A stretch of DNA of 64,000 nucleotides, taken from Cryptomeria japonica (Eukaryota > Streptophyta > Pinopsida > Cupressales > Cupressaceae). Shown here one piece after another: positions 1 through 9,556 of the stretch. The notes beneath the pieces are model-generated. The model was not told the origin of the DNA and did not search any database. It saw only the letters and a program-made list of their open reading frames with translations. The first letter of the stretch is position 1. Every line of letters starts with the position of its first letter. The stretch is from contig NC_081406.1 in the NCBI RefSeq assembly GCF_030272615.1, positions 116,279,783 through 116,343,782 of the forward strand, given 5' to 3'. A program made the position numbers and the translations under genes.

Positions 1-910
1 TGAAGCTGCGGACCTGGAATTAGCAGTAAAATGTCGATATGGCGCTGTCCTGCAAATTTGAGCAAAATTTGTCAGGACGATGGCGCCCGGCGCCACGGTC
101 CACCGAAAAATCTGCGAAACGAAGGGGGATCTGTTCGTCTCTGCACAAGGATTCCAGATCCTCAATTTCAGCCGCGTACCTGCAACCTACACACAGAAAA
201 GCGAAGACAATTGGGGGGTTAGGGATTAGGGGTTTGCCTTTAGGTCAAACCCCGGTTTTGGAATTAACCAAGAAATGAGCAAGAGCTGTAAATGTAAATG
301 ACTGTAAAACAAGTACTAATACCTTGTTGTAAGAATGTTTGTATCCTTATGTGCGAAGGTTTAGATGTTGTATGTTGTATGTTGTAGTAGTATGTAATAT
401 GTGATCTCCTCTTCAATGGTTGAATCCTTGTCTTGAATGCAACACTTAGCCTTGAATGGAGACTTGAAATGATCAATTGCTTGAAGGAATGCTTGAATGC
501 TTGAATGCTTGAATGCTTGAATATAATTTCCATGCTTTTTACACATATCCTCTTCATGCCAAATGAGAGAGAAAAATGTAGTTTATATACTTGTCATTTA
601 GGGCTGATAGACTGATTTTCCCGACCTTAGGCCGACCAGGAAAGTTAATTTCCAAATTGCAAACAAAAAGACCCGAGCCCCTTAGGAGACCGGGCCCAAA
701 ATAGGACCCAGGGACCAGGGCGCTGGGCGCTCTGGTCCCACCTCCCGAGACAGCAGGGTGCAAGGAGGTTCAGGCCAGGGTGCTTGAAAAATGCAGTTTT
801 TGGTGTCGTGAGCAAATTTCAGGGTCTCCATTCAGGTTGCGTGTTGCGTCGCCATCGTGAAGACCGAAATGCAGTTGAAATTGCAAGTGTCGCAATTTTA
901 GGACGCTACA
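1..910 (-). repeat. 3' LTR of element 1, truncated by window start
   Basis: These 910 bases match 6538-7447 base for base apart from about 20 substitutions and no net indel. On the minus strand the LTR starts TGTAGCGTCC at 910. A TATA-like box (TATATAAA on minus) lies at 582-589. A 9-bp unit (GAATGCTTG) is repeated about four times near 489-520. The 27-bp imperfect palindrome discussed under the leader occurs at 75-101. The missing 307 bases lie left of the window. Confidence 0.93.
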
Positions 911-926
911 TTTAGCCCCCACTTTA
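911..926 (-). other. Polypurine tract of element 1
   Basis: On the minus strand a G-rich run (AGTGGGGGCTAAA) directly precedes the LTR start TGTAGCGTCC. This is the expected position and composition of the plus-strand primer. The same arrangement precedes the LTR of the related element at 20184. Confidence 0.85.
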
Positions 927-1652
927 GCGGGAGTATGTATGCTCATACTTCCGGTAAAGTACAAGGAAACAACATTGAAAGACTTTCACCACGTCAAGGA
1001 GGCAAGATACACCGAGCCCCCAGTGGACTAAGGATCTTACGACTTCGATTGACAAAGTAAAAGGGAAGATCGTGAGGAAGAACCATGACTGTCAGTAGTA
1101 AGGCTCCCTCACTATGAGTCATGCAAGAAAGATATCAAAAATTTTCAAGGCAAGGCTAAATTTGCCAAGAAATTTTCAAGTATCTTGAAAAGATATGAAT
1201 GGGATGTATGCCCCCCTGCGTTAAAGCGATTGCACACGCCTCACCGGGGGTGATTGTTTTAACGTAGTGATACGCATAAGAAATGAGAAAGGAAAGGAGC
1301 ACGTTATCGCAAGGATTTAGCCCCCAAGTGTGAGATAAACCCAAGGATAATAGACACAAAACACAAAGCACAAGGTGACTTTGCTTTCCTCGGGGTCAGT
1401 ATGCTGTATGATAATTCATGTATATATAATATGTATGTATGCATAATTGTTCTTCATTCCCCAATCAAGGAAGGTCACCTAGAAGAAGGGAACACATGTG
1501 TCTTTTGAGTCAACATGAGAGAGATCGAGAGATCTCAATGCTTTGCATCGTCCTCAAGTAGACAACACTAAGGACGACAAATAGAAGAATGAGAATAACA
1601 TATAGAAGAAGTAACAAAAGAGAGGGGGAGAGAATCTACTATGCTAATGTAA
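927..1652 (-). other. 3' untranslated internal region of element 1
   Basis: No coding frame is visible. Parts of this stretch are clearly alignable in reverse complement with 19490-20180, for example the segment around 1500-1580 with the CTTCTATTTGTC block, so it is a conserved 3' non-coding region of this family and not unrelated filler. Confidence 0.7.
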
Positions 1653-2129
1653 CTAGTCTAGCATGTCATCTACCCCCCGATCTTGCTGATCAATGTTTCG
1701 GGAAGGCAGGGAACACGCTAGAGGAGGAACATCCAACACAGCAGATGGAGCTATCACAAGATCCAAACAAGGGCTATGTTCATGTTCCGAGCCACATTGT
1801 TCTTGTCTAGGAGCTAGGATAAGTGCTTTAGAAAATTCATTAGATAAATGGTTATCAACATCAACAAGTTCATATTCACTATCAGAAGCAAGAGGAGTAA
1901 CATTTTCATCATGAATAACATTTTCATCTATATCATCATCAAGATTTATAAAAATAGGATCTTTAACTCGCATCGGATCAAGACCATCATACATCTTATG
2001 TTTAGGAGATTTCGGCTCAATTTCCGGCTGAGGAGAAAATGGAATAATGCTTGTTGAAGGTGTTTTTGGAGATTGCAAAGTTTGAGCTCTAAGACGACGT
2101 TTTTGTCGGCGTTCACGTGCAGAACGATT
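1653..2129 (-). pseudogene. In-frame C-terminal extension of element 1 gag-protease frame, after a TGA
   Basis: The frame of the upstream 983-codon ORF continues without shift through a single TGA at 2130-2132 to a stop at 1653, adding about 158 codons. The stretch is acidic in the middle (a LDDDIDEN segment) and ends in a hydrophobic and proline-containing tail. A homologous acidic tail occurs at 19091-19405 in a related element, including an EHGPCLELVVAPS-like segment, so it is a conserved part of the family protein and not a chance ORF. The codon after the stop is AAT, and the stop is best explained as a CGA to TGA change, the usual outcome of cytosine methylation. Whether the stop is ever read through cannot be told from sequence. 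Confidence 0.65.
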
Positions 2130-5081
2130 TCATCTAGTCTTAGTAGGAAGTGGAAAAGACTGAGGAGGAGGAATGTTCTCATCCTTAGCACTTGGGTGTT
2201 TAGGTTGTGGTCTCTTAGGCTGGATAATAGGAGAAGAAGAAGGTCTCTTCTCTCTATAAAAAGAAGGAGGAGGAACTGCTCCATATAAAGGAGGAATTTT
2301 TGGTTTAGGGAGAAGACCAAGTCCATCATGACGAGGAGGTATAGGTCTACTCTTAGGAAGTTTATTAGGTATAGACATAGTCACATCCATAGGGATGGGT
2401 TGAGAATCTTCTTGAGGAAAGACATTAGTTTTATCTTTCAAAGGAAGAACTTCCTTCTCAAGAATGATAGGAATATCAAGTTTAGGTGCTCTAGGTTCAC
2501 TTAGAGATAGGATCATATCTGTTTTCCACTTTTGATAAGATTTGAAAAGATGATCACTTCGCGGAGGAAGAGATTGGAATTGTTTAGGCCAAAAGTAATC
2601 AATAGGAACACTAGAGGTTCTTTCAGCTGGTTTAAAGAGACTATGATTGATAGTAACAACTTCACCATTATGGGGAAATTTCAAACACTTATGAATAGGA
2701 GAAGCAATAGCTTTCATGGAAGATAGCCAAGGATAGCCAAGCTTCACACGAAATTGTTCGAAAGATGGAATAATAGCAAAGTTCACATCAAGAGATTTGT
2801 TATGGACCTCAATAGGCAATGTAATAGAACCAATTGCAGGAGAAGAAAATGCATCAAATAATTTCACAATCACATCTGTTTTGTCATATATCACTTGATT
2901 CAATTGCAAAGTAAAAAGAAATTCTTCAGTAATAACATTAACCATGCACGAAGGATCAATAAGCACTCCACGGCAAGGTGTATTCTTGACTTTTGCAACT
3001 ATGTATAAAGGACCATCAGGTGCCCTAATGGTTTCGCTAGAATCAAATGTGATGGAAGGTTCTTTAGGGATTTCTTGCTGCTCTACGAAGTTAATCACAT
3101 TCGGAGTCATAGACACAAGACCATCAGATGAGAGAGAGGAATCATTAGCCTCAATTGCATTAGAGGTATGAGAAGGCAATGGATCAGTGAAAATCTGAAG
3201 ATTTTGATTAGGAGGAGCTACAGATGTATTGCCTTTATCATTCACTCCAGAAACAGAGATAGTATTATTATCAATCAAATCTTGAATTTTACCCTTTAAA
3301 GAAAAACATTTTTCAGTATCATGCCCAGGCTGACGATGAAATTGACAAAAAGCTTTGTTATCAAAATAAGGTGAAGTAATCTTTGCAGGATCAATTTGTC
3401 TTATAGGAGGAAGAGTAAGCACATTTTGTTCCAATAACTTATTCATAATACTATGCAATGATTCATTCAAAGGAGTATACTTTCTTTCTTTCTTGAAAAA
3501 TTTAGAAATAGGAGGCACACCTGATGCTGCATTCACATTGTTGTTGATGATGTTTTCATTGAATTTGATGGAATCTCTGTTCGGTTTAAACTTTCCAAAT
3601 GGTTGTTGACTGCTATCACCCTTATCACTCGGAGCCATAGGATGTGATTGTTCCATTTGACTCACAGTCAGTTGATAATTGTGAAGAGTGGCGCACAACT
3701 GTTGGAAAGAAGTAAACTCAGAAAATAGAAGTTTGTCTTGAATATCTTTTTGTAAATTAGAAATAAAGATTCTTTGAATATCATTGTCAGGCACTGGAAA
3801 AGAAATTTGAGCATACAAATGCTTATATCTACCAATGAAATCAGTCACTTTTTCTTTAACACCTTGTTTACAATGCATTAAATCAATCAAAGTAACTTTA
3901 GGACTTATATTGTTTTGAAATTGTTGAATGAAAGAATTTGCAAGTTGTTCAAAAGAAGTAATAGAATAAGAAGGCAACGAGCAATACCATTGTAGGGCTT
4001 TGTCTCTTAATGTTCTCGTGAATAGTTTTGCAAGCAACCTTTGGTCATAAGCAAAATCAGTACAAATTGTTTGAAAAGTCTTAACATGTGTTAGAGGATC
4101 TCCTTTACCATTATAAAGTTCCAAATGCGGGATTTCAACATGTTTAGGAGGGATAGCTTGAACAATGTCAAGAGAAAGTGGGCTCGCAACATCAAATGTG
4201 GGCACACTAAACTTAGATTGATTCATAGAGGCAATTTGTTGCTGTAAAGAAGAGACAGTTTGTGCAAGATTGTTAATGGTCGCTTCAGTCGAAGAGTTCA
4301 AATTAGATGTGTTAGATTGAGATGGAGGTGTTATGTTATTGAAAGAAGGTAAAGAGTAAGGTGGTGGGACCCTATGATAATTAGTCATAGGAGATGATTG
4401 GACAGGAGGAACACTACAAGGAGGAATGGAATGATTAAATGAATTGCCCCCTTGCATCATGTTCATTTGCGGAGATGTAATAGGAACACTCATTGAAGGG
4501 ACGAATGAAGAAATCGGATTGAATGAAGGAAGAGGGTTAATTGAAGAAGAAGGGTTGCCCCCATGACTAGTAATCATGGGAGGAATGTCTTGTATAGAGG
4601 TAGCCATGATGTTTGATGTAAAGGTAGGTATACTAGCAATAGGAGTTGTCAAAGGAATAGAATGATTGACTTGTGTAGGAGGTTGTGTATAACCTAAATT
4701 TTCAGCACAACTCTTCATAGGCATCATGTTCGAATCCACAATGTGTGAAATACCATGCAAAATATCAATTCCATTCTTATCACTTTGAAGCATACGTTTT
4801 AGACCCTCAATTAAAGGAAGAGCTTGACTATCAGGGTATTCTTGAGACATCCATTGTCGAAAATCGTCAAATTGGTTATCCAATTTTGAAAGTTGTTCTT
4901 CAGAAACCTCATGGAGAGCTTCTTCATCATTAGGAGGATTAGAGGAATTACCCATGTCCTCGTTAAAAAGGGTATTCAAATTAGGTTCCATCTCCTCAGT
5001 AGTTAAACCTCGGAAAGACTTAATTCTACGGCTTTGTCTAACGGGAAAAGTGTAAGTAGGGCTTATTGTTGTAAAACTCAT
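2130..5081 (-). CDS. Gag-protease-like polyprotein of element 1
   Basis: This is the longest intact frame in the window, 983 codons. Residues about 1-300 are rich in Ser, Pro, Asn and Gln with a short heptad-like stretch near 267-290. Residues about 320-460 look like a retrotransposon gag domain (DPLTHVKTFQ, then a conserved W with RTLRDKALQW). A zinc knuckle of the form CX2HX4HX4C lies near residues 578-591, followed by KIQDLID, a form also present in element 5. Near residue 706 is a retropepsin-like region, but the catalytic D-T/S-G motif reads D-P-S, so proteolytic activity is doubtful. The C-terminus from about 870 is rich in Pro and Lys. No reverse transcriptase follows. The protein would form particles in the cytoplasm and probably relies on enzymes from a related autonomous element; that role is inferred. 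Confidence 0.85.
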   Translation of the reverse strand: MSFTTISPTYTFPVRQSRRIKSFRGLTTEEMEPNLNTLFNEDMGNSSNPPNDEEALHEVSEEQLSKLDNQFDDFRQWMSQEYPDSQALPLIEGLKRMLQSDKNGIDILHGISHIVDSNMMPMKSCAENLGYTQPPTQVNHSIPLTTPIASIPTFTSNIMATSIQDIPPMITSHGGNPSSSINPLPSFNPISSFVPSMSVPITSPQMNMMQGGNSFNHSIPPCSVPPVQSSPMTNYHRVPPPYSLPSFNNITPPSQSNTSNLNSSTEATINNLAQTVSSLQQQIASMNQSKFSVPTFDVASPLSLDIVQAIPPKHVEIPHLELYNGKGDPLTHVKTFQTICTDFAYDQRLLAKLFTRTLRDKALQWYCSLPSYSITSFEQLANSFIQQFQNNISPKVTLIDLMHCKQGVKEKVTDFIGRYKHLYAQISFPVPDNDIQRIFISNLQKDIQDKLLFSEFTSFQQLCATLHNYQLTVSQMEQSHPMAPSDKGDSSQQPFGKFKPNRDSIKFNENIINNNVNAASGVPPISKFFKKERKYTPLNESLHSIMNKLLEQNVLTLPPIRQIDPAKITSPYFDNKAFCQFHRQPGHDTEKCFSLKGKIQDLIDNNTISVSGVNDKGNTSVAPPNQNLQIFTDPLPSHTSNAIEANDSSLSSDGLVSMTPNVINFVEQQEIPKEPSITFDSSETIRAPDGPLYIVAKVKNTPCRGVLIDPSCMVNVITEEFLFTLQLNQVIYDKTDVIVKLFDAFSSPAIGSITLPIEVHNKSLDVNFAIIPSFEQFRVKLGYPWLSSMKAIASPIHKCLKFPHNGEVVTINHSLFKPAERTSSVPIDYFWPKQFQSLPPRSDHLFKSYQKWKTDMILSLSEPRAPKLDIPIILEKEVLPLKDKTNVFPQEDSQPIPMDVTMSIPNKLPKSRPIPPRHDGLGLLPKPKIPPLYGAVPPPSFYREKRPSSSPIIQPKRPQPKHPSAKDENIPPPQSFPLPTKTR

Positions 5082-6211
5082 GCACTAGAAAGAGAGAGAA
5101 GATTTTGAATTTAGAGGTAGCAATTTTCAGTAAAATCAGCCAATCTTCTGGATTTAAGCTGTTAAATGCAATCACAACAGTCTCCCAAAATTTTGGAAAA
5201 AATGCCCGGGACCGTGGCGCCCGGAGTGCAACACGGTCCTTGCAACTTTTTTCGAAATTTGCAGGGATGAAAGGTATGATGATCTTAGAGCCAATCTGAA
5301 AAAAATTGAGTGATTTTACGATCTGTAGATAGGCCAAATTAAAGTTGCAATCTCGAAATTGAACCCTACCAAGATTGTCGAAAAATGCAAAATTTGAATT
5401 TTTGAAAAAGAGAGGGAAACTGAAATTTTGAATTTTGTGATTTTAGAGGGAATGTCAAGAGCAATGCAAATTTTGAAATTTGAAAATTGACTCAATTTCA
5501 CGCAAAATTCAATTTTGAAAGCGGAAATTAAAGTTGTTGTAATTCAGCACTTAATTTCAAAGGTCACAAAATGCAAGAATTTGAATAAAGCACTGAAATT
5601 TTTAATGAATGATAACACACTTTTCAGATTTAGGACAGTAAGAACACAATTTTGACACAAAATTTCAGTTTCAATGATTTTTGAACGATTAGAAGCGTTA
5701 ATCCAAGCAATCCCTAGACCAACTTTGATTGTTATTTTGAAGGTGTTAAAATTGATAAAATCAGCCAAAATTCTGGATTTTAGCAGGAAAATACAGTAAG
5801 ATCTCGCTCCCGAAATTTCAGAAAAAATGTCGGGGACGATGGCGCTCGGCGCCACGGTCCTCGCAACTTTTTTCCAAATTTTCAGGGATGAAAGATATTG
5901 TGATTTTATTGCGGAATCCAAAGTTACAGCTGATTTGGAGATGTTTTGATCAATGAAATTGTCGGACAAAGGTTGAATCAAGAGGGTTTCAAAAATTAGG
6001 GTTTTGACACTTAACCACTTAATTTTTAGAATTAAAGCACAAATATGAATTGAAAATTTGTAATATTAACATTTAGACATTTCGGAGGTTCAATTACTAA
6101 AAAGAAAATTTAGGGTTTTTATGCAATCACCTCTAAAATTTTGCAAAAGATCAAACATGGAAATGTAATCAATTTTTTCAGATCTAAGCATGAAAAATCA
6201 GAAAGGATGTT
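5082..6211 (-). other. Leader region of element 1 with duplicated hairpin module
   Basis: This 1.1 kb stretch between primer site and gag start has no convincing ORF. Two blocks of about 165 bp, near 5135-5300 and 5757-5925, are copies of each other: both contain an AAAATCAGCCAA start, a GC-rich palindrome and the sequence GCAACTTTTTTC. The palindromes are at 5209-5239 and 5834-5860; a third version lies in each LTR (75-101, 6612-6638). On the RNA strand the copy at 5834-5860 can pair GGAC with GTCC and TGGCGC with GCGCCA. The position between primer site and gag is where retroelement packaging and dimerisation signals usually lie. Confidence 0.6.
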
Positions 6212-6227
6212 CATGTCGGGTTCACCA
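6212..6227 (-). other. Primer binding site of element 1
   Basis: On the minus strand TGGTGAACCCGACATG begins three bases after the LTR end ...TTTACA at 6231. It starts with TGG as required for pairing with the CCA end of a tRNA. I could not assign the tRNA species; it is not the initiator-Met type used by elements 2 and 4. Confidence 0.7.
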
Positions 6228-6230
6228 AAA

Positions 6231-7447
6231 TGTAAAGCGGAAAAATATCGCGATCAAACCCTAGTTGCTCTCCCCTCTTCCGACTCCGAGGAGAGAGAAG
6301 GGAGGTTCGCTAGGATTCGATGGTTTTTTCACTTAGGGGAGAGACTTTACATTCAAAAGAGGGATTGAAACTCATAAGATCCAATCCCACGCAATGCAAG
6401 ATTGGATGCTAAATGAATTTCAAGGGTTAGGAAAGCAAGGCTACCCTCTTTTGTAAAGAATGTTGTTAAGGAAATTAAGCTAGGAATGCATAGAAAATCA
6501 TAAAGATTCGCTTATAAACTGAGTTCGGGTTATAGGATGAAGCTGCGGACCTGGAATTAGTAGTAAAATGTCGATACGGCGCTGTCCTGCAAATTTGAGC
6601 AAAAGTTGTCGGGACGATGGCGCTCGGCGCCACGGTCCACCGAAAAATCTGCGAAACGAAGGGGGATCTGTTCGTCTCTGCACAAGGATTCCAGATCTTC
6701 AATTTCAGCCGCGTACCTGCAACCTACACATAGAAAAGCGAAGACGATTGGGGGGTTAGGGATTAGGGGTTTGCCTTTAGGTCAAACCCCGGTTTTGGAA
6801 TTAACCAAGAAATGAGCAAGAGGTGTAAATGTAAATGACTGTAAAACAAGTACTAATACCTTGTTCTAAGGATGTTTGTATCCTTATGTGCGAAGGTTTA
6901 GATGTTGTATGTTGTATGTTGTAGTAGTATGTAATATGTGATCTCCTCTTCAATGGTTGAATCCTTGTCTTGAATGCAACACTTAGCCTTGAATGGAGAC
7001 TTGAAATGATCAATTGCTTGAAGGAATGCTTGAATGCTTGAATGCTTGAATGCTTGAATATAATTTCCACGCTTTTTACACATATCCTCTTCATGCCAAA
7101 TGAGAGAGAAAAATGTAGTTTATATACTTGCCATTTAGGGCTGATAGACTGATTTTCCCGACCTTAGGCCGACCAGGAAAGTTAATTTCCAAATTGCAAA
7201 CAAAAAGACCTGAGCCCCTTATGAGACCGGGCCCAAAATAGGACCCAGGGACCAGGGCGCTGGGCGCTCTAGTCCCACCTCCCGGGACAACAGGGTGCAA
7301 GGAGGTTCAGGCCAGGGTGCTTGAAAAATGCAGTTTTTGGTGTCGTGAGCAAATTTCAGGGTCTCCATTCAGGTTGCATGTTGCGTCGCCATCGTGAAGA
7401 CCGAAATGCAGTCAAAATTGCAAGTGTCGCAATTTTAGGACGCTACA
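6231..7447 (-). repeat. 5' LTR of element 1 (complete, 1217 bp)
   Basis: On the minus strand it starts TGTAGCGTCC at 7447 and ends CCGCTTTACA at 6231, giving matched TGTA/TACA termini. A TATA-like box (TATATAAA) lies at 7119-7126. The 9-bp GAATGCTTG repeat and the 27-bp GC palindrome (6612-6638) are present as in the other copy. A solo LTR of the same family is at 25903-27121 and has almost the same length (1219 bp). Confidence 0.92.
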
Positions 7448-9483
7448 GGTTCATCTACTCCCACCGATAAGTGATAAAGCTTTGGGATAAGAGATAGAAG
7501 TTAAAGGTAGGTGATTGAAGGATCACATCAGATGAACAAAATGAATCATGAGGAAGCCTTATATATATGAAATCAAAGATGTGCACTGGATCAACAAGGG
7601 AAAGTATGATGAGCTACCAAGATAGAAAAAGGAAGAATATGAAGCGATGAGGTTGCCACGCTTGCAAACCGGTTGAGAGGAGAACCAGTCAAATGAAGAT
7701 GAAGGTAAGGTTTAGCAGTTGCAAACATGGAGTTACCAGAATGTTGATATCAACAGAGATCCCTATTGATGATTGATGTTTGTGTTGTCATGTCACTAGT
7801 ATGATAAAATGTGTACATTGAAAACTGTTGACATGCTAGTGTCAACCGAAAAGAGACCAAAGAGGCAAAGGTGGAAATCTCTCATCAGATGGAAATGTAC
7901 ATTAGTGGCTCACTCTAAATGTATGCTAAGGATTGACATGTTTGGTTACCGGGCTAATGTATCCCACCGGTAGAATAGGTGACTGCATGGTTCAAAGGTT
8001 GACCAGTCATTTAATGACTAGTAGGGTAAGATGAACTAGTAGGTGTATACCTCAGTTGTGTGTTTTGGTCAGTGACTCATCCTGAACTAACACAGGGATC
8101 TGAGCTGGATGCCAACAAAGATGACACATGGCTTCCTGGTGGAAAAGTAGATAACTGAACATGTAGAGGTCGGTGAATGAAGAGTCAATGCATTGAATGA
8201 GGTAGGTGTCAACAAGATCGAAATAGGTCAACATTAAATGAAATTCATGAGTTGAGTGCAGAAGGTTGTTGCTCAAGGCAGATCGAAGGACAGAGATCTG
8301 AACCCTTGACATCTTGATCGAAGCAAGATAGTTGATCGACTTATTTATCTGGAAAAAGGAACAATGAGATCATTTAATGTGATTGACAGATGCAGGGTTG
8401 GTGATTAGTTTGTTGGTCGCTAACTTTGGCAAGCATGTACTGGAAGGAAGAAAAATGGTAGAGTTGAGTGATCTATTGCAGGTGGTCAATCTGAAGAAAA
8501 AGATCTAATCTGGTACACCTTGTGGTCAATGAAAGAAACCCTAGCGCACCAACGTTGAATTTATTTTTTGGTGGGAAAGCACATATATAAATGTGTAGAT
8601 CAACGATCATAGTTAATGATGTTGGATGTTGGATAGAGGAGAAGAAGAGCATGCTAATGATTCATTTAGTAGTAGTGCAATTTGTAGAAGATCATAGTGA
8701 CTAAGTGTTGGAGAGGCATAAACGGTAACACAATTTAACAGGGGGTTTGACTGGTGAGATTAAAGTAACCGGTAAGCTGCTAAAGATTATAGCAGTCAAG
8801 TGAAATGGTAGTGTTAGAACTAGTAAGAAGGCAATAGAGAGTGAAGCGATGTAGAGTGAATGTCAACAGAGAACCAACATAGCACATAGCAGGGTTTAAC
8901 TGGTAACCAGGTGCATGGTCTGACAGTTAATCTAACTGGTAGAGTCTGAACCAGTAAGGCAGAAGCAATGAGTAAATAAGAGAAGAGAGAGAGTGATAAA
9001 AGGTTAGACAAGGTAGAGACAAAGTAGAGGAAGACTCAAAGAAGGTGAGTAGAGAACCAACAAAGAATAGAGCAGAGGTGGACTGGTGAAGAGAGATTTG
9101 TGAGAGTTACAAAGCTCATTTATAACAAGGTTATTACTATTATACTGCTTTGATAACATTCATTGTAATCACTAAGTTGGTGCTTGGTGTATGGGTTGGT
9201 GCCCTAAATGTTGTAATATAGTTGTTTATTGTGAGTTTTGAATGGAGCAGTAGACACCAATAGCATTTCTAATCGAGGTTTTTCCCATGTTGGGTTTTCC
9301 TCGTATATCCAGTGTTATGTGATGTGCCTTTTGTGTGTGGTTGCATTTTGGTCTTCTCCTTATCTCACTAGTATATTCACTTAGTGTTTAAATTGCCAAC
9401 CGATACTCATATTCAGAGTTAAAAGGTTCAAGATTGGAAACTACCGATTCACCCCCCCTCTCAGTGGCATCTTGTGTTCAACA
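7448..9483 (+). repeat. Left LTR of element 2 (3' part)
   Basis: The stretch aligns with 13535-15283 along its first 1.73 kb with many transitions, often CCGG against CTGG or CCAG. It continues about 300 bp further to GTGTTCAACA at 9483, directly before the primer site. A TATA-like box (ATATATAA) is at 8583-8590. No gene is present in it. The short minus ORFs at 8052-8312 and 8820-9011 are chance frames. Confidence 0.85.
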
Positions 9484-9485
9484 AT

Positions 9486-9497
9486 TGGTATCAAAGC
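9486..9497 (+). other. Primer binding site of element 2 (initiator tRNA-Met type)
   Basis: TGGTATCAAAGC follows the LTR end after two bases and differs by one base from the common plant copia primer site TGGTATCAGAGC. Confidence 0.85.
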
Positions 9498-9556
9498 ATA
9501 GGTTATTGGTTAGATAAGATTTCTCTAGCTTGGGTAGATTCTGGTGTGTGAACACA

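Larger units (their letters stand above)
1..7447 (-). mobile_element. Element 1: gypsy-like LTR retrotransposon without polymerase (left end outside window)
   Basis: Two direct copies of one LTR flank a 5.3 kb internal region. Read on the minus strand the order is 5' LTR (6231-7447), primer site (6212-6227), leader, a gag-protease frame, polypurine tract (911-926) and 3' LTR (1-910, cut by the window). There is no reverse transcriptase, RNase H or integrase in any frame, so the element is non-autonomous. The two LTRs differ at roughly 20 positions over the shared 910 bp with equal lengths, so about 2 percent divergence by eye, suggesting a fairly recent insertion. The right flank begins GGTTC, and the same bases occur at the matching point of the intact LTR of element 2 (13535-13539), so the element probably inserted into the left LTR of element 2. 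The gag knuckle resembles that of element 5, which suggests Ty3/gypsy descent. Confidence 0.9.

Noticed and set aside
7448-7470. 7448 as the start of an independent element beginning GGTTC
   Set aside because: The right LTR shows that this sequence is internal to the element 2 LTR; the break is caused by element 1.
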